Source: Patiria pectinifera (taxonomy: Eukaryota; Echinodermata; Asteroidea; Valvatida; Asterinidae). Taken from it: 64,000 nucleotides of DNA. Positions 22,712 to 34,400 of this stretch are shown in pieces. The stretch spans positions 2,852,001 through 2,916,000 of the forward strand of contig CM057145.1 of assembly GCA_029964075.1 (NCBI GenBank), read 5' to 3'. Made by a program: the position numbers and the translations under genes. The notes under the pieces are model-generated. The model did no database searches. It was not told the origin of the DNA and saw only the letters and a program-made list of their open reading frames with translations. The stretch's first letter is position 1, and each line of letters opens with the position of its first letter.

Positions 22712-24029
22712 TTAAAATGTTAAGTGAATTAAAAATGGTACATTGAAGTTTCTAGACGTAAAGTCTTAATAATTAAAAAAAAAGAAAACTAATAATATAC
22801 TTCCAAATAATATTCCCCGCTTTAAAAGTTAAAAAAAACCTAAGTTATTTTCAAATTCAAAAAATTGAAATGAGACTTATAATAACTAAAATTTGATCAT
22901 TAAAATATTTCCAATGTTAATTCAAATATTGAATCTCGTGCACTGTACAGTTTGGATTTTCTTATAGCCACTTATATTCTTCAACAGTTGAGGGCACCCC
23001 AATCACCCAAAAATTTGGGCTTTTTGACTGTATTATTATAAAATCGCTCACTTTATACAGCATTAATGTTCTATGCATTCTTCATGCAAACATTTCGTAT
23101 TAAAACACATTGACTTAACAGTTTCTAATAAAGCGGACATTTAGTGGCAGCACGGACATTTTGTTTTTGGTGCAGTGTAAATTTTACAAATTGGATAGAG
23201 GTTTGTATTTAGAATTCTAGAAACATTAAGGAAAGACTACTACAAGTTGGTTCTAGAGTTTACAGTAGTCTGTTAATTTTATTCGTGCATTTGGTTTACA
23301 AAAAGGGCCCGAGTTAGCTGTTCAGTGGTATTACAAGGCGTTCCTATATGATAGCACTGCTTATCTCACAAGCGACAGTTACTTGGTCAGGCAGCCATGT
23401 ATATAGATGACTCTATCTGGCCCACTCGGACCAGCACATAATCAAACAAAATGCAGTGTTTAAAAAAAGGGTTATTCACATTGTGTTTGATGGTAGTGTT
23501 TGAAGTTTCATTTTTTTTATCAGAAACTGTCAAATACAGATTGAATTTTGCCTTAAGCATTGAATTCGACAATTTCTGTGTAAAAGGACCCAAAAGTTTT
23601 AGATGACTGTGTTATTAGAGATCTTTCTCTGATATTTATTCAATCTGAATTTTAATGATTTTTTGTGTGTTGGTTTTAGTAATAGTTGCCTAGGTGTGTA
23701 CATTATTTCATGTCGTTGTTATAAAAATTATTAACAAGAAGCATTTGACTCCTATTCGTATTTTCAGCGTTTTAGTTGTACACTATTGTAAATAGAAATA
23801 ATAATATATTGAAAACATATTTCAGCATTTAAATCTTCCTTAAATATTTACATATACTGAATATTACATTCGTATAGTTTACTTTGAAATTTGTTTATTA
23901 AAATTGTCTAGAGATTTTTCTATTGTTTTCCTGCCTGCTTATGGTTGCTGAAATCTCTCTTTCTTGACTATTATAAGTGTAATACGACCTTTTCACGAAA
24001 ACGCTTTGAATTGAAAGTGACAGTATTAT

Positions 24030-24280
24030 TAGACGCACACGCAAAACAACACAACAGACTGATCTGTGAGGCTCCGCCCATCGTGCACGTCGGCAACACG
24101 TGAACAACACGTGAACAACACGTGGCCAAAACGTGCACCTATCCAATGCCGCATTGCGTGCTCCAGACGCGCTGCGTGATATGCACGTGCACGCAACGCC
24201 AGACCTGAATCACGGACGTGATTGGTCAAAACTTCGTGGGCGCCTCTTCGTGGATCGGTCGATTCGGACTTCTGCGCTGT
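24030..24280. promoter_or_regulatory. CpG-rich cluster of CACGTG E-boxes
   Basis: CACGTG occurs at 24097, 24108, 24119 and 24184; the first three are spaced exactly 11 bp. CCAAT near 24144 and ATTGG near 24220 lie close by. The block is GC-rich in an otherwise AT-rich stretch. It could be a promoter of an unseen gene or a repeat; no exon was found beside it. Confidence 0.35.
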
Positions 24281-25970
24281 TTAAGTGACAAATTGAATAT
24301 TCATCAAGTTCTATTGACATGGTTCAAGTTGTGATCACAGCCTATGCAGTTGATAATGAGAAGTACATGTACGTAGAGTCTGATTATTTATCATTTTGTT
24401 CTGTATATAATTAGTTCAGCAAATAATAATTTCTAGAGAATCTGTGATTTTATGGAAGCGTTTTTTCTCTAGGTAAGAATCTTCTTAGAGCACATAGTTC
24501 GCACGGTTTCTAAAATTAACAATTTTATACCTTTCAGATAAAAAAAAACCCGTCTTCATGACTTTGCTGTGGTTTGTACACGACATATAGGTATTGCTAT
24601 CTTTTATGTGCTGGGAAATGTTTTCACGATTCCAAAAAAATTAATAGTAGCCAACAGTACCAGATTGAAATATAATTTTTTTTTTAATAGCATCGAAGAT
24701 TCGAAATCAATGGTAGATTAGCAGAGTTTTATTATCTGTACATTGTGAATCATATATTATTATTGTATACTTCAAAGTTTGAAATCTTATTTGTACTTGA
24801 TTTTGTTATTGGGATACGTTTTTGTTTCATTTTATTTATTTATCCATTTAGTTATTATTGTTTTGGTATATTGATGTTCTCTTTCATGCCTAACAAAGGA
24901 ATATGTACCGATGCATATGCATTGCGAGTAAGCGCACATTTTTCTACGCTTTTAAGCTTTGTGAACTAACATAAACTACTCTTGTTATCACTGACTTCTA
25001 TGCTAGTGCGCTTTGAAGCAATGGACTCGGCACTTTGGTTCCCCAAAAACGTCACGTCAGGACTAGGCTAAGCCTACATGTTTCATGTGGGCCTTTCATC
25101 ATTCTGTGGTGGAGATTTGTTCTTGCAACAATTCCTTCCCCCAAAATCAAAAACAAAAACAAAAAGAACTCTTTAAGTGTTACTCAATTGGAGCAGGAAC
25201 GTTCGAATCTGAAAACCCAAACGGAATTATTTCTTTTGTTTGTTGCCGCCTGTTGAGAAAACAAACAAACACAAACTGCGTTTACTGCGCGTGCGTCATG
25301 GGTGTCCCAAGATGGCGAACGTCGGCTTCAATGCGGCTGCTTCAAACTGTCGGCCAGTCCCGTTATAAGAAGTCAGTGGTTGCAACTGATTCAAAGATAA
25401 TCACGTGGGTATCTTTAACCAAGCGGTAAAATGACGTCACGACGGCAGTATTGTATGTGTAGTTTTGAACTTGACTCACGTTCATAGTAATCACTCTTTT
25501 TAACCAGCAGCTACATAACTGTAGAAAACGCCTACGTAGTTTGTAACGTTTTTCATTCGATGTCCCCGTTGATAAGTCTTGCATTAGCAATTGGAATGTG
25601 ACGATTTATTTATGTATTTATTTTTTTTTGTTTTTGGTGACTCGTTTTTCAATACTCTGAATAGTTTGTTTCTTTTCGAATGAGCTCCAAGCTTCCTGTT
25701 TTTTCAGCATCAATTCTAGTCCTTTATGCTCTATACTGTAGCTCATAGCGTCGCTTGCCTCGTGCCATTCCTTACCCGTTGTGATTTTGCCAATTCTGGG
25801 CCGACTGCCCGGTCACGCGTTCATTCTAGCTCTACTTGTCTGAACTTAGATGTGTCCATCATTATCTTTTTTCCCCCAGTTACGAACAAAAAGTTGCAAT
25901 AAAAATGGTTTTCACGTTTCCTAAAATAAACCAAGTTGTTCTTTAGTCGTTGTTATTGTGATATAAGAGT
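24281..25970. other. Intergenic, nothing recognised
   Basis: AT-rich sequence with short frames and no visible domain. TGACGTCA is at 25432-25439. Confidence 0.5.
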
Positions 25971-25978
25971 TTGTTTTT

Positions 25979-27470
25979 CCCTCTAAAAATGGATGATTTT
26001 TGCCCAAATTTTCAAAATTCTGTGTGTTAGAGTATTGATTGATGTTCCTCTTGCATCCAGATGAATTTCTGCCTTAGCTTGTTTTGAGAAAAGCCAATTT
26101 TTGGCCAAGTTTGACTAAAAATGTAAGGCTAATCCCTTGCATTGTTTTTCAATTTTGGACAAAAAATAAAAATTCTTCAAAGTTGCTAGAAAGATACCTT
26201 AAGGGCCCTAAAACGCATTCCAAATAGATTGCTGGACAGATGTGCTATCAAAGGGGAAATTCCGAAGAAAAATTAAGGTAAAATCGCTATAAAAATGTTT
26301 TTTTTCCCTCTAAAAATGGATGATTTTTGCCCAAATCTTCAATATTCTGCGTGTTAGAGTATTGATTGATGTTCCTCATGCATCCAGATGAATTTCTGCC
26401 TTGTTTTGAGAAAAGTCAATTTTTGACCAATTTTGACTAAAAATGTAAGGCTAACCCCTTGCATTTTCTTTCAATTGTGGCCAAAAAATGAAAATTCTTC
26501 AAAGTTGCTAGAAAGATATACATTAAGGGCCCTAGAACGCATTCCAAATCGATTGCTGGACAGATGTGCTATTAAAGGGGAAATTCCGAAGAAAAATTAA
26601 GGTAAATTCGCTTTAAAAGTATTTATTTTTTCCCTCTAAAAATGGATGATTTTTGCCCAAATCTTCAATATTCTGCGTGTTAGAGTATTGATTGATGTTC
26701 CTCTTGCATCCAGATGAATTTCTGCCTTGTTTTGAGAAAAGTTAATTTTTGGCCAATTTTGACAAAAAATGTAAGGCTAACCCCTTGAATTTTTTTTTCA
26801 TTTTTGGCCAAAAAATTAAAATTCTTCAAAGTTGCTAGAAAGATGCCTTAAGGGTCTTAAAACGCATTCAAAACCTATTGCTAGACAGATGTGCCATTAA
26901 AATGTTTTTTTTTCCTCTAAAAATGGATGATTTTTGCCCAAATCTTCAACATTCTGCGTGTTAGAGTATTGATTGATTTTCCTCTTGCATCCAGATGAAT
27001 TTCTGCCTTGTTTTAAAGAAAGTCAATTTTTGGCCAATTTTGACTAAAAATGTAAGGCTAACCCCTTGCCTTTTTTTCCAACTTTGGCCAAAAAAATTAA
27101 ATTCTTCAAAGTTGCTAGAAAGATGCCTTAAGGGCCCTAGAACGCATTTCAAATCGATTGCTGGACATATGTGATATTAAAGGGGAAATTCCGAAGAAAA
27201 ATTAAGGTAAAATCGCTTTAAAAATGTTTTTTTCCCCTCTAAAAATGGATGATTTTTGCCCAAATCTTCAACATTCTGCGTGTTAAAGTATTGATTGATG
27301 TTCCTCTTGCATCCAGATGAATTTCTGCCTTGTTTTGAGAAAAGTCAATTTTTGGCCAATTTTGACTAAAAATGTAAGGCTAACCCCTTGCATTTTTTTT
27401 CAACTTTGGCCAGACAAAATGAATTTTTCTGAAAGTTGCTAGAAAGCTGCCTTTCTTGAGAAAAGTCAAA
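25979..27470 (+). repeat. ~325-bp tandem array, about 4.7 copies
   Basis: Units start at the word CCTCTAAAAATGGATGATTT near 25979, 26306, 26632, 26913 and 27235, so spacings are about 327, 326, 281 and 322 bp. The third unit has an internal deletion. Copies also share TGTTCCTCTTGCATCCAGAT and GAAATTCCGAAGAAAAATTA. Confidence 0.92.
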
Positions 27471-27639
27471 TGTTTCCCAATATTTTGATGAAAACAGTAT
27501 GGTTAACCCCCTAGAATTTTTAAAATTTCAGAAAAATTAAATTTTGCCCAAATTTGATGAAAAGAGCAAGGTTATACCCATGTTAGATTTAAATTTTTGA
27601 GAAAATCTATGAAAAGAGCTACAAGGTTAACCCCTTTCA

Positions 27640-29220
27640 CATTTACACGGAGAAAATCTTGGCGATAGGCTGCAGTCGCAGTCCAAACAGAACATTTGCC
27701 TCACTTTTGCACAAAAACGCTCGTCCGAGTACCCACGATATGTCAAAAATTGAATGACGCATTGAATTGAATTCTGGCCAGACGATTGAAAATGAAAACT
27801 TAGACAAACAAGACAGAAGATTGAGACAAAATATTGTTTTTCTCTTCCTAAACAGTGTCTTGTGTCGCGACACGGAGAACAACTTGGCGATGGGCTGCAG
27901 TGTCAGTCCAAACAGAACATTTGCCTCACTTTTGCACAGGAATGATAGTCCACGTCTACACGCTATCTCAAAAATTAATTGGAGCATTCGTTTGAATTGT
28001 GCCTAGATGATTGGTCACAAAAAGGAAGACAAACTAGACCAAAGATTTAAACGAAATATTGTTTTTCTCTCCCTAAACAGTGTCTTGCGTCGCGACACGG
28101 AGAACAACTTGGCGATGGGCTGCAGTGCCAGTCCAAACAGAACATTTGCCTCACTTTTGCACAGGAATGATAGTCCACGTCTACACGCTATCTCAAAAAT
28201 TAATTGGAGCATTCGTTTGAATTGTGCCTAGATGATTGGTCATGAAAAGAAGACAAACTAGACCAAAGATTTAAACGAAATATTGTTTTTCTCTCCCTAA
28301 ACAGTGTCTTGCGTCGCGACACGGAGAACAACTTGGCGATGGGCTGCAGTGTCAGTCCAAAAAAAATAGCCCTGGAGGACCATGGGCGTCGCCAGGATTT
28401 TTTCTAGAGGGGGGCAAAAAAATTTTTTTGAGACATTCTGCCCCCCCACTCATTAAATTTACACCACTTTGTCCCCGCGCCTCTTTTTCTTTTCTTTTTT
28501 TTTCTTTTTTTTTTTTTTTTTTCTTTTCCGGGGGGGGGGGCAAGTGCCCCCCCTTGCCCCCCCCTTGCGACGCCCATGTGGAGGACAAAATATCTAAAAA
28601 CTTAAGCAGCGTACCAAATTGAATTCTTTCCAGATGATTTATCATGATAAATAGACCAAAAATACAGAAGATTGAGAAAAAATATTGTTTTTCTCTCCCT
28701 CAACAGTGTCTTGTGCGAAAACCGGAGAAACACTTGGCGATAGGCTGCAGTCGCAGTCCAAACAGAACATTTGCCTCACTTTTGCACAAAAACGCTCGTC
28801 CGGAAACCCACGATATGTCAAAAATTAAATGACACATTGAATTGAATTCTGGCCAGACGATTGAAAATGAAAAATAGACAAACAAGACAGAAGGTTGAGA
28901 CAAAATATTGTTTTTTCTCTCCCTCAGCAGTGTCTTGTGCTGACTCGGAGAAAAACTTGGCGACGGGCTGCAGTCGCAGTCCAAACAAAACATTTGCCTC
29001 ACTTTTGCACAAAAACCATAGTTCTGGTGGACACGCTCATCATGCACTCAAACATTACGTGATGCATTGAATTGAAGCCCGATGATAGTTCATGAAAAAT
29101 AGACAAACAAGACAGAATATTGAGACAAAATATTGTTTTTCCCTCCACCAAGTCTTTTTGCGTCCACACGGAGATTAACCTGTGAATCTGCAGTCACGCA
29201 GTCCAACCAGAACATTTGCA
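27640..29220 (+). repeat. ~226-bp tandem array, about 6-7 copies
   Basis: The word TTGGCGAT(A/G)GGCTGCAGT recurs near 27659, 27883, 28111, 28334 and 28733 (with GACGGGC near 28967), about 224-233 bp apart except where an element is inserted. Open frames here on both strands are artefacts of the unit. Inverted copies lie at about 41160-41600. Confidence 0.92.
28381..28578. mobile_element. hAT-like MITE with 8-bp target duplication
   Basis: 198 bp. Ends CATGGGCGTCGC and GCGACGCCCATG are inverted, flanked by the duplicated octamer TGGAGGAC (28373-28380 and 28579-28586). The interior is poly-T/poly-C rich. Empty sites survive at about 41240 and 41555 in inverted copies of the host repeat. Confidence 0.88.
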
Positions 29221-30540
29221 TAGGCGTCGCCAGGTTTTAAAAAAAATAAAAAAATTCTAGAAGGGGCAAAGCACACTCCCCTTCCCCAAAATTCCTGTTT
29301 TTTTCCCCAGCGAATTCTCGCTGTATCATTTTTCGAGGGGGTATGGACATTTTCTTCTTTTCGCTTTTCTAGAGGGGGGAGTGAATTGTTGAAAACATCA
29401 AGTTTTGTCCAATTTGCCCTTACAAATTTATATTCTTGAGAAAAGTCAATTGTTGCCCAATTTGGATGGAAAGAGTAAGGTTAACCCCTTGGTGTGGGCT
29501 TTTTTTAATAGAAATCAAATTTTGCCTGATTTTGATGAAAAGAGCAAGGTTAAATAAAGCCTTACAAATTTAAATTCTGGAGAAAAATCGAATGTTGCCC
29601 AATTTCGATGAAAAGAGCAACATTAACTTTAAGAATTTGAATTTTTGAATTAAAACAAAAAGTAATGAAAATTGGGATAAAAACAAGGTTTACACAATGG
29701 AATATCACTTACAGTTTTGATTTTCAAGAAAAGTCCAATTTTTAATCCACTCCGATTACAATGCAAGGTTATTCCCATACAATTTTTATTTTCCAAAAAA
29801 TTCACATCATTATTTCAAATTCTGGTTGAAAAACAGACGCTGAGACCTGGAAAATAAAACAAGTACACGTGCACTCATGTCCACAATATTGAAACTGCTT
29901 GAAACAAAACGAAACATTTTCAAAATTTCAATTTCAATTAAACGCCAGTTGGTTGACCAGCAAGGAAAAACCACTGCCCCCAATTTAGAATGATTTAATA
30001 AGTCCACATTAATGCAATCGATAACACATTTTAGGACGGTACAAGCCAGCTAGACTGGTTCCCTGATCTTCCAATTCCCCACCATCTATAAATTGCTCCG
30101 TTTTAACTTAAGTGGGGTCCGGGAACCAACCTACAGAAACATGATTCTTTTTCTTGGAATTTTCAGCATTCACGAACACAAAACTTCAAACATGTCAGTG
30201 AAACAATATTTGCTGTAAAATACTGCCCCGCCCCTACAAAAATCCATCCATTTCTGAAACTTGCGGCAAAAGCAAATGTATACAAAAAAGAGTTTGTATT
30301 AACCCTAACTCCCCAGCCTAATTTACTAGGAACCATACCCATTCTGGCAAATTCCAACACCCACATGGGAAATTGTACACACACTCTGTTGGACTTAGTT
30401 TCTGGAGGTAAGCCAAACTCATTGTAAAGACCATCAATTAGGGGTACTGTACCCATTCTAACAGATTTCAACAACACCTGCTGTTGGGCTTTGAAGGGTT
30501 GAGTTCGGTTAGGGTTAACGAGAGTTGACTATACATACTT
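29221..30540. other. Intergenic; decayed repeats
   Basis: Short fragments related to the 325-bp array (GAAAAGTCAATT words) at 29400-29760, and a partial copy of the TTTAAAGGGAAT element at about 30030-30215 (shared CTAGACTGGTTCCCT and TCAGTGAAACAATATTTG). No gene seen. Confidence 0.5.
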
Positions 30541-30547
30541 TAGCCCT

Positions 30548-30891
30548 TTTCACACTAGAGCCTCTTAACCCGGGTTGAACTCAACCCTGGGCGAACCCAG
30601 TGCCGCCCCGGGTTGAGTTTTAGATTGTTCAACCCCGCGTTCAACCCCGCATCGTTTCACACTTGTTTCATGCAAATCAAGCTTATCATGCTCAGTTACT
30701 ACTGTTTTGAACCCTGGCAAGAATTTCAACCCCGGTCGAAAATCTCAACCCTGGTCTAGAGCAGGGGTGAAATCAATCTCGGGGTTGACGCAGGATTTAC
30801 GCAGGGTTGAAATTCTTCAAGTGTGAAATGATGCATGTTTTTCCACCCTGCGTCAACCCTGCGTCAACCTCGAGATTTGTCTAGTGTGAAA
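30548..30891. mobile_element. DNA-transposon-like element with TTTCACACTAGA ends
   Basis: Perfect 12-bp terminal inverted repeats TTTCACACTAGA and TCTAGTGTGAAA, 344 bp apart. The interior is rich in CAACCC words in both orientations. No coding capacity. Similar CACACT-ended elements are common in animal genomes (from memory). Confidence 0.7.
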
Positions 30892-31069
30892 GAACTTTAC
30901 GCAATCATCATTTACTGGCAAGCAACTGATTCAATTTGTCAAAACCGAACTGAATACTGCTACAACAATCAAATAATTGAATCTACCAAATAATTGTTGC
31001 AAACCAACAGATTTTGTGTTAAGGCAGGGTAATAGATGACGATGGTTTTGTATCGCTAAAATAGGCACA

Positions 31070-31275
31070 AGTGTACTTGTTCTACATAACCCCCGAGGAC
31101 CGACACACAAAAGGAGAACAACAGATCCTTGCAGTCCTCCGGAGTTGGGTCTATTGTTTGAAACAATCCTCTGGGGTAGGTTTGCCCTTAAGTCTATGGA
31201 AGAGTGTTGTAATACAGGGACAAAGGGAAACACAAAGCATTGTCCTCGGGAGCATAGTAAAACAAAAGTGGGTGA
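31070..31275 (+). repeat. Dispersed repeat, copy 2 (pair with 21850-22070)
   Basis: See the paired copy for shared words. It lies just downstream of the TADA3 stop codon on the opposite strand, so it may fall within the TADA3 3' UTR or flank. Confidence 0.7.
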
Positions 31276-31422
31276 ACCTTTTGTGTATTTGTTGATAATA
31301 AATACATACACAACAGCCTCCGACATACTTGCAACGCATTAGGAGATACACGTACTACCCTGAATGAAAAAAAACTAGCTGGCTACGATGTACATGCAAT
31401 ATTGTTTTTTGAGTTGAGTTTA

Positions 31423-34400
31423 TCACATGGATTCGAGTTGTTTGACTAATGCTTCTCTTTCTTTGATGATTTTCCATGCTTGGTCTCTTTCCTTTTTCGT
31501 TGGTGAGCGTTTTTTCTGTTTCGCTGCCATGATGCGTCGAAAAGCATCCATTGCCTAAATTTACAGAAATGTAAAATAAAAACATTAGTCAGAACAAGAT
31601 CATCAAAAATCAATCATAAGCCAATCATAAGTCATCGTGAGCCAATCACAAGTCCATCACAGGTCCATCACATGTCCATCACAAGTCCATCACAAGTCCA
31701 TCACAAGCCATCACAAGTCAATCACTGGTCAATCGCAAGACATCACAAGTTCATCACAAGTCATCACAAGTCATCACAAGTCATCACAAGTCACCAAAAG
31801 TCCATCACAAGTCAATCACAAGTCCATCACAAGTCCATCACAAGCCATCACAAGTCAATCACTGGTCAATCGCAAGACATCACAAGTTCATCACAAGTCA
31901 TCACAAGTCACCAAAAGTCCATCACAAGTCAATCGCAAGACATCACAAGCCAATCTAAGTCATCACAGGCCAATCACAAGTCATCACAAGTCATCACAAG
32001 TCAATCACAAGTCAATCGCAAAACATCACAAGTCAATCACAAGCAATCGAGTAGCAAGGACAAGTGACATGGTAAAGTTTAAAGATGTACTGCTCGAGGT
32101 AAATATCTAGTTTCACCAAAAAGTACATTCCTAATTTGCTGGTTTTTTTAGCAATACGAAAGTTATGCACTTTTATTGAAATACCGAACAAAAAAATAAA
32201 CGTCAAATAATTCGCAACCACAGTCATTCAGTTTACACGAGCCAGACTGGTTCCCACCCCTATCAGATCCGTTAGTGTGGGGCTGGGAACCAGTCTTCTC
32301 ACAGGGTAGATCTGTTCATTAACAAAATCGACCCAAAACAAACCCCCATTCTAGAGGATTGCAGAGACCAAAAGTAGAAAAAAAGTTGGTTTTTTTCTCG
32401 TCTAAATAAAACATAAATACCTCATTATCAGAAGCTCGCATTTTCTGTCGGAGTTCCTGTCGTTTGATCTCTTCCTTTGCCAGTCGGTATAATCGCATCT
32501 TCTGGCTGCGATTGTGCGCGGAGAGCGCCCTCAACTCAGCTTGCCGCTTCTGCAGTTCCACCAGTATTTCGTCGTCCATGTCGTCGGTGACCGGATCGTC
32601 TGCATCTAACAGACCTAAGAATCAAAAAATAACAATGTTGGTATGGTGGTAAGTTTAAATCAAACAAAGAGACTTTCAGCTTCTCGAGTAGCTGTCGCTC
32701 AAAAAAAACTTGGCCAATAATAAGTAACAGATTAAATAAGTTTCACATTGATTCGTTTATGTCCATCTCCAGATCTGGCACACAGTATCCTGTGGAGACA
32801 TGTGCATAGTAGGGAACAAAAGATTGTATACGTCTCCACAGGGCAATTTCTACTGGTGAATACGTCTCCACAAGGATATCACGAAATAGATGTATGGATT
32901 TTACTCAAAAATAGGAATTTCCAAGGTGTGTTGATCCGTCCCAAATTGCAGTACTTTATGTTTATAGATACATAAGTCCGAATTTCAGCCCAGGAAATTA
33001 AATCTGGTCAAAATAGGAGCATTTTGAAACTACACTTTCAAACTCTTAAATTTTAGTACACGAGAACAAAGGCATGACTCCACAAGGATGCAAATTGCAG
33101 TATTCGTGAGTATACAGTGTTTATACGTCTGTGAAGGGCAAAACCTAATATGGATTTACATCACCCCGACGCAAAAATTCCATGTTATGAAGTATAAATA
33201 TTCATAAGATGGAATTTTTGTGTTTTCTATTATTTGCTATGCCCAAATAATAAATAAATATTTATGTAATATTTGGCCGTAGCAAACAATGAAAATTCAA
33301 AGACGGTCATATTTCCTCTCAAAAGGAATAAATCTTAGGGTAAGTTTTTACCTAGATGGAGTAGTTCTTCTCGGAGTCGGGCTTCTAAGGCTCGCGTGTG
33401 TGGAACGGTGAAGCGATTTCCGTTCTTGGGCGACACTCCATCTTTGCTCTCTGTGCCATCTCCCTAAAAAAAAAAAAATTTTCAACAAAATTAGCATTTT
33501 GAGATTGGTGGACGCAACAGAGGGCGGTATTTGGAAAAGGCAAATGTGGGTGAAGAAAAGTGTCCACTTGAAATAGCGCCCTCTGTTGTGTACACCAAAT
33601 CTCAAAAATTTGCAAGCTTACACGGGTGGGATGCGAACCCACGACCTCCTGCTTACAAGTGCAGACATCTTACCACTCGACCACTGAGCTTGACGGGATA
33701 AGTTGCAGGTGATTTTTTCCCCGAATTGGATCGGGTTTCTTATCTTCTGATTGGTCCAACTGACCTATCGCAGTAGAATCGCGTCAACGCAGCTTATGAA
33801 ATATTGCCCAATTTCATGATATACAAAATGGATGCGGAACGCGCAAAATCTGAAACAAACAAAACTAAACGTACAAAAGTCCATAGGGTTGTCTAAGGGG
33901 CGTGGCTAACTCGCAAACGGCGATAGGTCAATTACGTGCACATGTAATTGATTAAGGACGGTTCATGCATGGTGCAAAAGCAAATGCGAAACCAAATTTG
34001 TGACATCACGGTCAGAACACACACTGCAAATATGCAATAATTGCAATACAGTGAAATCTCGACATTTGACTTAAGCAGAGTTTTGAGTTAAGCAGGGTTG
34101 TATATCATTGTTATACTACTGAAGGCAATGGATTCTTTGTTTGACTAAACAGTTGTTTTGAGTTATCAGAGTTTAACATCTTGAGATTTCACTGTAATTG
34201 CTTTCCTTTGCACTTTGAATCAGCCTTTTAGTCTCAAGAAAACAAACCCAGTGAATAAACTTAACGTGCTGTAAAAAAAGTTCCTTCTTCATCGTTATTT
34301 AAAAGATAATAATAATAATTTGGGAGGTTCATCATCCTTACTTGCAGCTGAGAAGCTGAATTGCAAAGGACGTGGCTACAACGTGGTCGAGCCGCTGGCA

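Larger units (their letters stand above)
21571..24020. other. CNGK 3' flank: no recognised gene
   Basis: Holds a dispersed repeat (21850-22070) and a piggyBac-like MITE (22376-22711). AT-rich sequence follows. AATAAA near 23127 is one candidate poly(A) signal for CNGK; a 1.5-kb 3' UTR crossing a MITE is possible but unproven. Confidence 0.5.

Noticed and set aside
27643-29070. Several 65-115-codon frames sharing a SFLCKSEANVLFGL-like peptide on both strands
   Set aside because: They arise from copies of the 226-bp tandem repeat. The shared peptide follows the repeat unit and there is no gene structure.
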